A DNA stretch of 64,000 nucleotides from Ruminococcus flavefaciens FD-1 (GTDB lineage: Bacteria > Bacillota > Clostridia > Oscillospirales > Ruminococcaceae), in assembly GCA_000174895.1 (NCBI GenBank), contig ACOK01000105.1, forward strand, positions 1 to 64,000, in the 5' to 3' direction. This document shows, piece after piece, positions 50,942-60,254 of this stretch (position 1 is its first letter; every line of letters starts with the position of its first letter). The position numbers and the translations under genes were made by a program. The notes under the pieces were generated by a model, which saw nothing but the letters and a program-made list of their open reading frames with translations, was not told where the DNA came from and did no database searches.

Positions 50942-52315
50942 TCACACCTTGCTCTTATCCTTGATGTTCTTGATGATATCCTGAACCAGATTTTTAAGGT
51001 TAGGATCCTTTTCCATAGCCTCTGATACGCTTGTTACAGAGTAAACGATGGTAGAGTGGTCTCTTCCGCCGAATTCTGTACCGATAGAAGCAAGCGGCAT
51101 CTGTGTTATCTCTCTTACAACGTAGATAGCTACCTTACGTGCAATGGAGATCTGCGCAGATCTCTTGTTTGAGCGGAGATCCTCGGGTGATACGCCGTAA
51201 ACGGTGGAAACTTCGGAGATGATCTTTTCTACAGTTATCGGAATCGGCTGCTCGTCTGTGAGAACGTCACGGATAACGCTCTGAGCCATTGATATTGTGA
51301 TGGGGCTGCCTGCGAAGTGATTGAGAGCCTTGAGACGTACAACAGCGCCTTCGAGCTGACGGATGTTGGATTTCAGGCGGTTTGCCATGAATTCTGCGAC
51401 CTCGCTGGGCATTTTAAGTTCTAAAAGCTCTGATTTTCTGTTGATGATGGCAAGCCTTGTCTCGTAGTCAGGAGCCGAGATATCTGCGATAAGTCCGCCC
51501 TCGAAACGTGTGCGGAGACGCTCTTCAAGGGTGAGGAGCTCCTTTGGCGGCTTATCGGATGTGATAACGATCTGTCTGCCTTCCTGATGGAGAGTGTAGA
51601 AGGTATGGAAGAATTCCTCCTGCATACGCTCTTTTCCCGAGAAGAACTGGATATCGTCGATGAGGAGGATATCGGCATTTCTGTACTTCGCATGGAAGTC
51701 GTCGATATTACCGGTATTGTTCAGTGCGTTGATAAGCTCTCCTCCGAATGCTTCACTGGTAACGTAGACGATATTGAAATCGGGGTGATTCTTTCTTACC
51801 TCGTTGGCGATAGCTGTGATAAGGTGGGTCTTACCCATTCCGGAAGGACCGTAGATAAAGAGCGGATTATAGTCCGGAACAGCCTTTTCGCCGCAGTTTT
51901 TGGCTACTGATTTACTGCAGGCAAGGGCAAATTCGTTTGAACGTCCCTCGATGAAGGTGTCGAATGTGTAGTCATAGTTTGCGAATTTATATGACTGTTC
52001 AAGCTCCTGATGCTTCATTTCAAGCTCTGCATCTGTGGGGATGTTGACTTTTTCCGGTTCTGTCTTTTCGCCTTCGATGATGATGTTGACTTTAAGTCCG
52101 AGTACATTGAAAAATGCATCTTTAAGTATTTCGTTATAGTTGGTAAGTACGATATTTTTCTGGAATTCAGTTTCAACTCTGAAAACTGCGTCTGATCCGT
52201 TGAAGCTTACGGGCACCAGCGGCTCTATCCAGGTAGTAAGACCGATAGGCGGTATCTTTCCGTTGTCGAGGATGTATTTTTTTACGCTTGCGAAAACTTC
52301 CTCAAATGAATTCAT
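50942..52315 (-). CDS. dnaA: Chromosomal replication initiator DnaA
   Basis: DnaA binds origin boxes and melts the origin. The 457-residue product has domain I (SFEEVFASVKKYIL...TWIEPLVPVSF), a short linker, domain III AAA+ with Walker A YGPSGMGKTHLITAIANEV at about 154 and Walker B ADILLIDDIQFFSGKERMQEEFFHTF at about 212, and domain IV with the signature PLASIGTEFGGRDHSTIVYSV at about 412. A promoter lies at 52446-52474 with a leader of about 120 nt. It marks the origin. Confidence 0.97.
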   Translation of the reverse strand: MNSFEEVFASVKKYILDNGKIPPIGLTTWIEPLVPVSFNGSDAVFRVETEFQKNIVLTNYNEILKDAFFNVLGLKVNIIIEGEKTEPEKVNIPTDAELEMKHQELEQSYKFANYDYTFDTFIEGRSNEFALACSKSVAKNCGEKAVPDYNPLFIYGPSGMGKTHLITAIANEVRKNHPDFNIVYVTSEAFGGELINALNNTGNIDDFHAKYRNADILLIDDIQFFSGKERMQEEFFHTFYTLHQEGRQIVITSDKPPKELLTLEERLRTRFEGGLIADISAPDYETRLAIINRKSELLELKMPSEVAEFMANRLKSNIRQLEGAVVRLKALNHFAGSPITISMAQSVIRDVLTDEQPIPITVEKIISEVSTVYGVSPEDLRSNKRSAQISIARKVAIYVVREITQMPLASIGTEFGGRDHSTIVYSVTSVSEAMEKDPNLKNLVQDIIKNIKDKSKV

Positions 52316-52445
52316 AATTAACCTCCGAATTATGAGAGATTCCCATTCTTGGCGCAGAAAAGGGGACCGCTTTCATGTTAAAAAGGCGGTTTGCGCATGG
52401 GTAATTTGATTGCATTCTACTCTCTTATTAATAATATGTAAGTAC

Positions 52446-52474
52446 ATTATAGCATAAAAACGATTTTTTTGCAA
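52446..52474 (-). promoter_or_regulatory. Promoter of dnaA
   Basis: On the minus strand TTGCAA, 17 bases, TATAAT; start of transcription expected near 52439, giving a leader of about 124 bases. Confidence 0.7.
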
Positions 52475-52836
52475 GTGGTTTTCTATGTTGAAGAAATAGA
52501 AAATGAGCGAAGTTTTAACACGTAAATTGACATATTGTTGAAAACTGTGTGGAATTCACATTCCGTATCTTGAAAAACTGTTGGAATGCTAACTGAATAG
52601 GGAAGAAACGGCTGTTGAAAACTTATACGAAAGATAGTTTTTAACATGGTTTTTCATAATTTCAACATCAGCTTTCAACACTTTCAAAGCCTGTTGGCAA
52701 TGTGTTGATATCAGGTGGGAAGCTGTGGAGAAAGCGCATCCGGCGGCATTTAACAGCCTTTCCCTAACTATTAGCTAACAATATAGGCTGAAATTGAAAG
52801 TATTATTGTGAAATTACACAATTTTTCTCAAATGGC
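52475..52836. other. dnaA-rpmH intergenic region, upstream half of oriC
   Basis: The region between the divergent dnaA and rpmH promoters is AT-rich. It carries repeated GTTGAA/TTCAAC motifs (TGTTGAAGA near 52478, the composite TGTTGAAAACTGTGTGGA at 52536-52553, CTGTTGAAAACTTATAC near 52611, TTTCAACA near 52660 and 52674) and CTGTGGAGAAAG near 52723. No perfect TTATCCACA is present. Bipartite origins flanking dnaA are known in Bacillus; this fits. No gene. Confidence 0.65.
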
Positions 52837-52865
52837 TTGACAGGCGGCATTTTTTATTATATAAT
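52837..52865 (+). promoter_or_regulatory. Promoter of rpmH-rnpA operon
   Basis: TTGACA, 17 bases, TATAAT on the plus strand: perfect consensus, about 100 bases before rpmH. Confidence 0.85.
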
Positions 52866-52966
52866 GTTTTAGTGTAATGCGGACGATACGTCTGTATACT
52901 GTTTTTGCTTTACAGGAGTTGTTTTTTACAGCTCTATTATATATTCGCAGAGAGGAGGAACTGAAT

Positions 52967-53101
52967 ATGAAAAGAACATATCAGCCTAAGAAGCTCCACA
53001 GAAAGAAGGAGCATGGTTTCATGAAGAGAATGGCTACTAAGAACGGCAGAAAGGTTTTAGCTCGTAGAAGATCTAAGGGCAGAGCAAGATTAACTCACTG
53101 A
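52967..53101 (+). CDS. rpmH: Ribosomal protein L34
   Basis: The 44-residue basic protein is a full L34: [18 protein letters not shown], then [24 protein letters not shown]. The start is set by the motif and the AGAGGAGGA site; the frame is open 30 codons further upstream but this is not coding. First gene on the plus-strand side of the origin. Confidence 0.97.
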   Translation: MKRTYQPKKLHRKKEHGFMKRMATKNGRKVLARRRSKGRARLTH

Positions 53102-53108
53102 CGAGGCT

Positions 53109-53140
53109 GACCACAAAATATTGATTTTGTGGTCTTTTTT
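53109..53140 (+). terminator. Terminator/attenuator between rpmH and rnpA
   Basis: An 11-bp stem (GACCACAAAAT/ATTTTGTGGTC, 4-base loop) followed by six T. It would give a short rpmH message and reduced read-through into rnpA. Confidence 0.85.
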
Positions 53141-53174
53141 GTTAGTGACCCTTTGTTCGTCAGCAGGTGTTATT

Positions 53175-53543
53175 ATGCTTTATACTAAAATAATGAACGA
53201 TAATAAGGATTTCCTTACGCTCTATAAGAAAGGCAGATATGCGGCTTCAAAGTATTCTGTCATTTATGTAAGACCTAACGGCCGCCCCTTTAACCGCCTC
53301 GGTATAACCGCAGGAAAAAAGGTGGGCAATGCCGTGTGCCGCAACAGAGCAAAGCGTCTTATCCGTCTGGCTTACCGTCAGTCGGAGGTGGATATGCCTG
53401 TGGGAATGGATATCGTCATAGTCGCAAGAACGGCTATCACTACTATAAAATCTCAGGAATACTGCGGTTATATGGAAAAGTACGGTATCGCTGACATCAA
53501 TAAGATGTTCAGAAGCTTCTCTTCATCTGGCAGAAAAGTATGA
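53175..53543 (+). CDS. rnpA: Ribonuclease P protein component
   Basis: RnpA assists the catalytic RNA of RNase P in trimming tRNA 5' ends. From the ATG at 53175 (AGGTG upstream) the product is 122 residues with the RNR motif KKVGNAVCRNRAKRLIRLAYRQ at about 55-76. An upstream extension of 18 hydrophobic residues overlaps the attenuator and is rejected; an ATG six codons downstream is a second possibility. Stop overlaps yidD by four bases. Confidence 0.93.
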   Translation: MLYTKIMNDNKDFLTLYKKGRYAASKYSVIYVRPNGRPFNRLGITAGKKVGNAVCRNRAKRLIRLAYRQSEVDMPVGMDIVIVARTAITTIKSQEYCGYMEKYGIADINKMFRSFSSSGRKV

Positions 53544-53836
53544 AGCGAATCATATTGTCTCTGATAAATTTCTACAGGAAGTGCATCTCTCCGCTCACTC
53601 CGCCTAAATGCAAGTATTACCCTACGTGCAGCTGCTACGCCTATAAGGCTGTGGAGCGCTACGGCGCCCTGAGAGGCTCGGCACTTGCGGTATGGAGACT
53701 GCTGAGATGCAATCCCTGGTCAATGGGCGGTATAGACCCCGTCCCCGATAAATTTACTTTCAGGAGACAGAAGACAGACTATTCACGAATAGGTGAGGAT
53801 GCTGACGGCGAAAATAAGAAAGAGGATAAATTTTAA
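53540..53836 (+). CDS. yidD: Membrane protein insertion efficiency factor YidD
   Basis: The 98-residue protein has the family pattern: LINFYRKCISPLTPPKCKYYPTCSCYAYKAVERYGALRG, with the conserved Cys residues, then RLLRCNPWSMGGIDPVP. An amphipathic N-terminal helix is thought to hold it at the membrane where it aids YidC. Relatives end near VP; a basic-acidic tail of about 25 residues follows here. ATGA overlap with rnpA. Confidence 0.94.
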   Translation: MKRIILSLINFYRKCISPLTPPKCKYYPTCSCYAYKAVERYGALRGSALAVWRLLRCNPWSMGGIDPVPDKFTFRRQKTDYSRIGEDADGENKKEDKF

Positions 53837-53853
53837 ATCAAGAGGTATATCAA

Positions 53854-54969
53854 TTGACTGGACTTTACGATATCATAGGTGTTCCCTTCGGATACCTGAT
53901 GCGACTTATTTACGCAATTTTCAAGAATTACGCCGTTTCTATCATCGTGTTCACTATAGTTACAAGATTACTCATGTTCCCTGTAAGCTACAGTACACAG
54001 AAGAGCTCGGCAAGAATGCAGCTGCTCAACCCTAAGCTGGAAAAGCTCAGAAAGAGCTTCGCAAACAATCCACAGAGACTTCAGGAAGAACAGCAGAAGC
54101 TGTATCAGGAAGAGGGCGTCAACCCTATGGCTTCCTGTCTTCCTACTTTCATTCAGATGTTCCTTCTCTTCGGCGTCCTGGACGTTGTCTACAAGCCTCT
54201 GACTCATATCCTCGATATGGGCAAGAGCGTTATCAACTCCGCTCTTGAGATAGCAGGCGTTGACCCCAGCAAGACAGGCCTCAGAGGAGAACTGAAGATA
54301 ATGGAAAGTCTTGCCGCTGATAAGGGCAAGTTCGCTTCCCTCGGCAGCGACTTCGTTAACAAGGTTTACGAATTCAATCAGAAATTTACAATTTTCGGAG
54401 CTAACCTCGGTAAGACTCCTACACTTCACCCCGAGACATGGAACAAGGAAGCTGTTATTCTTGCAGCTATACCATTCCTGGCAGGTCTCGCACAGCTCCT
54501 TTATTCTTTCTATACTCAGATGCACCAGAAGAAGGTCAATCCTTCAATGCAGCAGGCCGGCGGCGGATGCATGAACGTAATGCTTTACGGTATGCCTATT
54601 TTCTCTATATGGATGGCATTCACATTCCCTGCAGGTCTCGGTTTCTACTGGATATGGTCATCTCTTATCTCATTCATCATCACTTTTGCTCTCAATCAGT
54701 ACTTCACTCCCGAGCGTATCAAGGTGATAAACGAGAAGGAAAAGGAAAAGGCTAAGGCTTACGCTGAGAAGCATCCCGAAAAGAAAACATTCATGCAGAG
54801 AATGATGGAACAGCAGGCCGAAATGGACAGACAGCAGAACGGCTCATCAGGCGAAAAAATGTCAAGATCAGAACAGAATAAGGCCAACCGTGACAAGCTC
54901 AAGGAAGCAAGAAAGCGTATGGCTGAAAAGTACGGCGATCAGTATGAAGATGATAATGATGAGGAATAA
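53854..54969 (+). CDS. yidC: Membrane protein insertase YidC/SpoIIIJ
   Basis: The 371-residue insertase is of the Gram-positive type without a large periplasmic domain. The first helices include FKNYAVSIIVFTIVTRLLMFPVSYSTQKSSARM with the conserved Arg of the hydrophilic groove. Later helices include MASCLPTFIQMFLLFGVLDVVY, AILAAIPFLAGLAQLLY-like and FTFPAGLGFYWIWSSLISFI. A highly charged C-terminal tail of about 85 residues could contact ribosomes. It uses a TTG start after AGAGGT. An extra segment of about 60 residues (about 120-190) between helices is longer than in Bacillus. Confidence 0.93.
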   Translation: MTGLYDIIGVPFGYLMRLIYAIFKNYAVSIIVFTIVTRLLMFPVSYSTQKSSARMQLLNPKLEKLRKSFANNPQRLQEEQQKLYQEEGVNPMASCLPTFIQMFLLFGVLDVVYKPLTHILDMGKSVINSALEIAGVDPSKTGLRGELKIMESLAADKGKFASLGSDFVNKVYEFNQKFTIFGANLGKTPTLHPETWNKEAVILAAIPFLAGLAQLLYSFYTQMHQKKVNPSMQQAGGGCMNVMLYGMPIFSIWMAFTFPAGLGFYWIWSSLISFIITFALNQYFTPERIKVINEKEKEKAKAYAEKHPEKKTFMQRMMEQQAEMDRQQNGSSGEKMSRSEQNKANRDKLKEARKRMAEKYGDQYEDDNDEE

Positions 54970-54989
54970 TTCATCAGGGAGGTATAAAA

Positions 54990-56090
54990 ATGACTGAAAA
55001 GTTTACAGCAAAGTCTGTAGAGGAAGCAAAAGCCCTCGCAGCAAAGAAATTCGGTACAAGCATCAGTGAGATCAAGTTCGAGATACTTGATGAAGGCAAA
55101 AAAGGCATCTTAGGCATAGGCGCTAAGGACGCTGTAGTAAAAGCTACATACATCCCTGCAGTCAGTGCTGCTAAACCGGCCGCTGCTCCTTTAAAGAAGG
55201 CAGAGCCTGTAGTTACTGCTCCCGCTAAGGCAGAAGAGCCTGCTGTAACAGCTGCTCCTGTTGTCGAGAAGCCTGTTGTTACTACAGAGACTACTGCTGA
55301 GCCTGTTGCAGAGACTGAAGAAACAGCCGCTCCAAAGGCTGAGGAAGCCAAGAGCGAAGCCCCTGCCGAGGATGACGAGGCTGATTACTCACTCGATAAC
55401 TTCACACTCATCGAGGATGAGGCTCTCATCAATCCTAAGGTAAAGCTTGCAAGAGACTACATCACAAGCATCATGAGAGCTATGGATGTTGACGTTACAT
55501 TTACTGTATATCAGAACGAAACAGGCGCTATCCTCAATATCGACAGCAACAACAACGGTACTATCATCGGCAGAAGAGGCGAAACTCTTGATGCTCTCCA
55601 GTACCTTTGCTCAATAATCGCTAACAAGGGCGATAAGGATTATTTCCGTATCACTATCGACTGCCTCGGCTACAGAAGCAAGAGAAAGGATACTCTTGAG
55701 CAGCTCGCTGCAAAGGTAGCTAAGTCAGTTCTACGTACAGGACGTTCACAGCCGCTTGAGCCGATGAATCCTTACGAGAGAAGAGTAATTCATTCAGCAG
55801 TTTCAAAGATAGAGGGCGTGTCTTCACGTTCAGTAGGTGAAGAGCCTTACAGAAAGATCATTATCTCCTCTAACAATCCAAGACCTAACAACCGCCGCAG
55901 AAACAATGACAGACGTGACGGTGGAAGAAGAGGCGATAACAGAAGAAACAACAACAGAAACCGTCGTGACAGAGAGGTTTCAATGGAGCGCAGATCCGTT
56001 GATCTGTCCACAAGCTTTGAGAAGGATTACAAGAGACCAAAGCCTGAGGATTCAATGGAAGGCGGTCTCTACGGAAAGATCGAACTTTGA
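54990..56090 (+). CDS. jag: Jag/KhpB RNA-binding protein with long linker and basic tail
   Basis: The 366-residue protein has the Jag N-terminal domain (KFTAKSVEEAKALAAKKFGTSISEIKFEILDEGKKGILGIGAKDAVV), an Ala/Pro/Glu-rich linker (about 52-135) and a KH domain with the GRRG loop (ILNIDSNNNGTIIGRRGETLDALQYL, about 186). An R3H domain follows (LRTGRSQPLEPMNPYERRVIHSAVSK, about 250), then an Arg/Asn-rich tail (about 300-330) and a C-terminal stretch. Bacillus Jag is about 208 residues; the extra length is linker and tail. KhpB partners with KhpA to bind RNA and affect cell elongation. Confidence 0.93.
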   Translation: MTEKFTAKSVEEAKALAAKKFGTSISEIKFEILDEGKKGILGIGAKDAVVKATYIPAVSAAKPAAAPLKKAEPVVTAPAKAEEPAVTAAPVVEKPVVTTETTAEPVAETEETAAPKAEEAKSEAPAEDDEADYSLDNFTLIEDEALINPKVKLARDYITSIMRAMDVDVTFTVYQNETGAILNIDSNNNGTIIGRRGETLDALQYLCSIIANKGDKDYFRITIDCLGYRSKRKDTLEQLAAKVAKSVLRTGRSQPLEPMNPYERRVIHSAVSKIEGVSSRSVGEEPYRKIIISSNNPRPNNRRRNNDRRDGGRRGDNRRNNNRNRRDREVSMERRSVDLSTSFEKDYKRPKPEDSMEGGLYGKIEL

Positions 56091-56102
56091 TCAAATAATC
56101 AG

Positions 56103-56131
56103 AACAACGGCAGCTTTGCCGTTGTTTTTTT
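56103..56131 (+). terminator. Terminator between jag and mnmE
   Basis: A 10-bp stem (AACAACGGCA/TGCCGTTGTT) with a 4-base loop and a run of T ending 15 bases before the mnmE start. Confidence 0.8.
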
Positions 56132-56145
56132 AGGGGTGAAAAATT

Positions 56146-57507
56146 ATGTCAACTATTGCTGCTGTTTCAACTCCAAATGCTGTGGGAGGTCTGGCTGTAA
56201 TACGTATATCAGGCGAAAGAGCAATAGAAATCGCTGAGGCAGTCTTCAGGCCTGCGGGAGGCAGGAAGGTCAGCGATATGAAAGGCTACACCTGCGCTTA
56301 CGGCGACGCTTACGACGGTGACGAGCATATCGATGACTGCATCCTGACAGTGTTCAGAGCGCCTCACAGCTACACAGGCGAGGATACTGCCGAGATATCA
56401 TGCCACGGCGGATTGTATGTATCCAAGAAGATACTGAGAGCTATTCTGGCTCACGGCGCTGAAAATGCGGAGGCCGGAGAGTTCACCAAGAGGGCATTCC
56501 TCAACGGCAAACTTGACCTGACACAGGCTGAGGCTGTAATGGATATTATTTCCGCAAGAGGCGAGAAGGAGCTGAAAATGGCTGAGTCTCTCCGTGAGGG
56601 TGCGGCTTACAGGACGGCGAGAAAGTGCTCAGACAAGCTTATGAAGATACTTGGAGACCTTGCTGCGTGGGCTGATTATCCTGAGGAGGATATCCCGGAG
56701 GTCGAGCCGGATACCCTTATGAAGGAGCTGAGAGAAGTCCGCAGTGATCTTTCAACACTTGTGGAAAACTACGACAGCGGCAGGCTGATACGTGAGGGAA
56801 TCTCAACAGCAATAATAGGCCGCCCGAATGTGGGCAAGTCCACTCTTTTCAACTGCCTCAGCGGCTGCGAGAGGAGCATCGTCACTGATATTGCAGGTAC
56901 GACCCGTGACATTGTTGAGGAATCGGTAAGGCTGGGGGATATAACACTCAGGCTTTCCGATACAGCAGGTATTCACGATACTGATGATGTGATCGAGGGT
57001 ATCGGTGTGGACATGGCTGAAAAAATGATCGATAAAGCTGAGCTTGTACTTGCTGTTTTTGACGGGAGTTGTCCGCTCACGGAGGACGATTTGTATTTGG
57101 TAAATAAAATAAATAAGTCCAATACCATAGCAGTGATCAACAAGTCGGATGTTGAGCAAAAGCTTGATATAAATGAATTGACCAAATATTTTATACATAT
57201 AGTATATATTTCTGCCAAGGAAAATTCAGGAGTTATTGACCTGAAAAACAAGGTTGAAGAGATCTTCAGCATCAATGAGCAGACATTTGAGAATGTTTCA
57301 GCTGCAAATGAAAGGCAGAAAAAATGTATCGATTCTGCTCTCAGATCAATTGATGAAGCTATTTCAGCACTTGAAATCGGTGAAATGCTGGATGCTGTAA
57401 ATGTAATAATCGATGAAGCTGAACAGTCGATTCTCAGTCTGACAGGTGAGAAAATCACCGATGCTGTTGTGGATGAAGTATTCTCACGCTTTTGTGTGGG
57501 AAAGTGA
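56146..57507 (+). CDS. mnmE: tRNA modification GTPase MnmE
   Basis: MnmE with MnmG installs the carboxymethylaminomethyl group at U34 of certain tRNAs. The 453 residues show the N-terminal tetrahydrofolate-binding domain (IAAVSTPNAVGGLAVIRISGERA, AEISCHGGLYVSKKIL), the G domain with GRPNVGKSTLFNCL (about 226), TTRDIVEE, DTAG and NKSD, and the C-terminal CVGK, whose Cys is the conserved one. From about 57.1 kb the codon usage becomes more AT-rich. The stop is followed directly by a parS site. Confidence 0.96.
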   Translation: MSTIAAVSTPNAVGGLAVIRISGERAIEIAEAVFRPAGGRKVSDMKGYTCAYGDAYDGDEHIDDCILTVFRAPHSYTGEDTAEISCHGGLYVSKKILRAILAHGAENAEAGEFTKRAFLNGKLDLTQAEAVMDIISARGEKELKMAESLREGAAYRTARKCSDKLMKILGDLAAWADYPEEDIPEVEPDTLMKELREVRSDLSTLVENYDSGRLIREGISTAIIGRPNVGKSTLFNCLSGCERSIVTDIAGTTRDIVEESVRLGDITLRLSDTAGIHDTDDVIEGIGVDMAEKMIDKAELVLAVFDGSCPLTEDDLYLVNKINKSNTIAVINKSDVEQKLDINELTKYFIHIVYISAKENSGVIDLKNKVEEIFSINEQTFENVSAANERQKKCIDSALRSIDEAISALEIGEMLDAVNVIIDEAEQSILSLTGEKITDAVVDEVFSRFCVGK

Positions 57508-57523
57508 TGTTTCACGTGAAACA
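57508..57523. promoter_or_regulatory. parS site between mnmE and mnmG
   Basis: TGTTTCACGTGAAACA, a perfect parS palindrome, begins on the base after the mnmE stop codon. It is bound by ParB (Spo0J). Confidence 0.92.
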
Positions 57524-57539
57524 TTAAGGAGGAATTTTT

Positions 57540-59429
57540 TTGTCATATAAAATGGGAGAATTTGACGTGGCTGTTGTAGGTGCAGGCCATGCCGGTGTTG
57601 AAGCTGCTCTTGCTGCTGCAAGGCTGGGATGTCGTACAGTCATGTTTACTATATCGCTTGACCAGATCGCAAATATGCCTTGCAACCCTTCCATCGGAGG
57701 TACTGCAAAAGGCCATTTAGTGCGTGAAATCGACGCTTTAGGCGGTGAGATGGGAAAAGGTGCGGATGAATGTTTCATCCAGAGTCGTATGCTGAACCGT
57801 GGAAAAGGCCCCGCAGTTCATAGCCTTCGTGTGCAGGCTGATCGTGTGAAGTATCATAATTACATGAAAAATGTATGCGAGAAACAAGAAAATCTTTATG
57901 TGAAACAAGCTGATGTTGCAGAGGTTATTTGTGAGAACGGAAAAATAATCGGAGTCAGAACCTCCCTTGGAGTAGAATATTCGGTGAAGGCAGTCATAAT
58001 TGCAACGGGTACATATCTTAAAGGTAAGATACATATAGGTGAGGTTTCATATGAAAGCGGACCTGATTCAGCTCTGCCAAGTGTCAGATTATCGGACTCA
58101 CTCAGGGCAGCCGGAGTTGAACTAAGACGTTTCAAAACCGGAACTCCATGTCGAGTGAACAAAAGAAGCATTGATTTTGATGTTATGGAGCGTCAGGATG
58201 GCGATGATAAGATTGTTCCTTTTTCATTTGAAACACCTGTCGATGGACTTGAGAATCAGGTCAGCTGCTATGTAACATATACAAATAGTAATACCCATGA
58301 AGTGATACTTTCCAACCTTGACAGATCCCCTTTATATTCGGGTAGAATAGAGGGTGTAGGACCTCGCTACTGTCCGTCTATCGAGGACAAAATAGTGAGA
58401 TTTTCTGATAAACCAAGGCATCAGTTATTTGTAGAACCAATGGGACTTTCAACAGAAGAGTACTATTTACAGGGAATGTCATCATCGCTGCCGGAGGATG
58501 TACAGCTTGCATTTCTCAGAACAATAACAGGACTCGAACACGTAGAGATAATGAGACCGGCTTACGCAATAGAGTATGATTGCTGCGATCCGTTACAGCT
58601 GCTGCCAACATTGGAGTTCAAGAAGATAGAGGGACTTTACGGTGCAGGACAGTTCAACGGAAGCTCAGGATACGAGGAGGCAGCTGCTCAGGGAATTGTT
58701 GCCGGTATCAACGCTGCACTCAAGATAAAAGGTGAAGAACCTATGATACTTGACCGTGCAAGCTCGTATATCGGAACTCTTGTAGACGATCTTGTTACTA
58801 AAGGATGTTCCGACCCATACAGAATGATGACTTCCCGAAGCGAATACAGGCTGATCCTTCGTCAGGATAATGCTGATCAGCGTCTTACGCCGATTGGTCA
58901 TAAAATCGGGCTTATTTCTGATGAACGTTACCGGAAGCTTCTGAGCAAGATCAAGCTTGTGGATGATGAGATCAAACGAGTGAAATCTACCAATATTTCG
59001 CCAAATTCCGAGCTTAATGCTTTTTTGGAATCAATTGGAACTTCAGCTATGACAACGGGATGCAAGCTTGCGGATCTTATACGTCGTCCTCAGGTTAAGT
59101 ATGAAGATCTTGCTAAGTACGATGTTTCACGTGAAACATTGCCCGATGATGTTTGTGAACAGGTGGAGTTACAGATAAAATATGAGGGCTACATCTCCAA
59201 ACAGCTGGAACAGATCGATCAGGTTCGTAAACTTGAAGATAAAAAATTGCCGAAAAATACGGATTATAGCCAGATTCGAGGCCTCAGACTTGAAGCTGCC
59301 GAAAAGCTTAATAAGATCCAGCCTCTGTCGATCGGCCAGGCTTCAAGAATTTCCGGTGTATCTCCGGCAGATGTTTCTATGCTTGTTGTATGGCTTCATA
59401 CTATGAAGGAGGGCGAAAATGCTACCTGA
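57540..59429 (+). CDS. mnmG: tRNA uridine-5-carboxymethylaminomethyl modification enzyme MnmG
   Basis: The 629-residue FAD protein shows the dinucleotide motif [21 protein letters not shown] at about residue 10, [25 protein letters not shown] at about 47, the catalytic region [14 protein letters not shown] at about 340, [23 protein letters not shown], and the C-terminal tRNA-binding helices. The start is TTG eight bases after AAGGAGG; an ATG four codons later is a weaker choice. It contains a parS site encoding DVSRET. Its end overlaps rsmG by 11 bases. Confidence 0.96.
   Translation: MSYKMGEFDVAVVGAGHAGVEAALAAARLGCRTVMFTISLDQIANMPCNPSIGGTAKGHLVREIDALGGEMGKGADECFIQSRMLNRGKGPAVHSLRVQADRVKYHNYMKNVCEKQENLYVKQADVAEVICENGKIIGVRTSLGVEYSVKAVIIATGTYLKGKIHIGEVSYESGPDSALPSVRLSDSLRAAGVELRRFKTGTPCRVNKRSIDFDVMERQDGDDKIVPFSFETPVDGLENQVSCYVTYTNSNTHEVILSNLDRSPLYSGRIEGVGPRYCPSIEDKIVRFSDKPRHQLFVEPMGLSTEEYYLQGMSSSLPEDVQLAFLRTITGLEHVEIMRPAYAIEYDCCDPLQLLPTLEFKKIEGLYGAGQFNGSSGYEEAAAQGIVAGINAALKIKGEEPMILDRASSYIGTLVDDLVTKGCSDPYRMMTSRSEYRLILRQDNADQRLTPIGHKIGLISDERYRKLLSKIKLVDDEIKRVKSTNISPNSELNAFLESIGTSAMTTGCKLADLIRRPQVKYEDLAKYDVSRETLPDDVCEQVELQIKYEGYISKQLEQIDQVRKLEDKKLPKNTDYSQIRGLRLEAAEKLNKIQPLSIGQASRISGVSPADVSMLVVWLHTMKEGENAT
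59123..59138. promoter_or_regulatory. parS site inside mnmG
   Basis: Perfect TGTTTCACGTGAAACA, read in frame as part of ...DVSRETL... of MnmG. Confidence 0.92.
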
Positions 59430-60123
59430 TTTTGATTATTGCCGCAATGCTTTTACTAAATATGAACTCGACCTGACTGAAGAAATGTACCGTAAATATG
59501 ATATATATGCGGAATGTCTCGTTGAGTACAATAGAAACGTCAATCTTACAGCGATCACTGATCCTGTGGAAATTCTTTATAAGCACTTCATTGACAGTGT
59601 TTTAATGCTGAAATATGCTGAAATCAAGCCAGATTCTTCTGTTATTGATGTGGGAACAGGTGCCGGTTTTCCGTCAGTTCCTGCTAAGATTTATGATGAT
59701 TCGCTGAAAATTACACTGCTGGATAGCTTAAATAAGCGTATTTCCTTCTTACAGCAGTTATGTGAGAAGCTTCAAATTGATGCTGCATTTATCCATGGAA
59801 GGGCTGAGGATATAGCTAAATTGCCAGAATATCGGGAAAAGTTTGATATTTCTTGTGCAAGAGCTGTTGCTAATATGTCTCTACTTTCAGAATATTGCTT
59901 ACCTTTTGTAGGTGTTGGTGGACGGTTTATTGCCCTGAAAGGACCGAATGAGGATATTTCATCCGGTCTGAATGTTGTTAACATTCTTGGCGGAGATGTT
60001 TCACGTGAAACAAATTATGACGTTGAAGGGGATTCTCGTAAGATCGTTATTGTAAATAAAATATCGCAGACTCCGCCAAAATATCCCAGAAACAGCGCTC
60101 AGATAAAGAAGAAATCGCTCTGA
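59419..60123 (+). CDS. rsmG: 16S rRNA (guanine-527-N7) methyltransferase RsmG
   Basis: RsmG methylates G527 of 16S rRNA using S-adenosylmethionine. The 234-residue protein has [21 protein letters not shown], motif [18 protein letters not shown] (about 75), [19 protein letters not shown] and [19 protein letters not shown] parS site encodes DVSRET near residue 196. It overlaps mnmG and ends before a terminator at 60143. Confidence 0.95.
   Translation: MLPDFDYCRNAFTKYELDLTEEMYRKYDIYAECLVEYNRNVNLTAITDPVEILYKHFIDSVLMLKYAEIKPDSSVIDVGTGAGFPSVPAKIYDDSLKITLLDSLNKRISFLQQLCEKLQIDAAFIHGRAEDIAKLPEYREKFDISCARAVANMSLLSEYCLPFVGVGGRFIALKGPNEDISSGLNVVNILGGDVSRETNYDVEGDSRKIVIVNKISQTPPKYPRNSAQIKKKSL
59997..60012. 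promoter_or_regulatory. parS site inside rsmG
   Basis: Perfect TGTTTCACGTGAAACA in the same reading phase as the mnmG copy (VSRET). Confidence 0.92.
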
Positions 60124-60142
60124 AAAAACTTAATTATGTCGA

Positions 60143-60180
60143 AATATCTGCTTAAAACAGATTTTTGAGCGGATATTTTT
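60143..60180 (+). terminator. Terminator after rsmG
   Basis: AATATC and GATATT enclose a second stem (GCTTAAAA against TTTTGAGC) with one mismatch between, followed by a run of T. Confidence 0.6.
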
Positions 60181-60254
60181 TATAGATATTATTTCCTGTT
60201 TGCGGTAATATTTACTTACAGAGTACAACTCGAGTTCATTTGTGAGGTAATATT

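Noticed and set aside
52316..52966. tRNA or small RNA gene upstream of dnaA
   Set aside because: No cloverleaf, no CCA end and no GC-rich compact fold; only promoters and DnaA-type motifs are visible.
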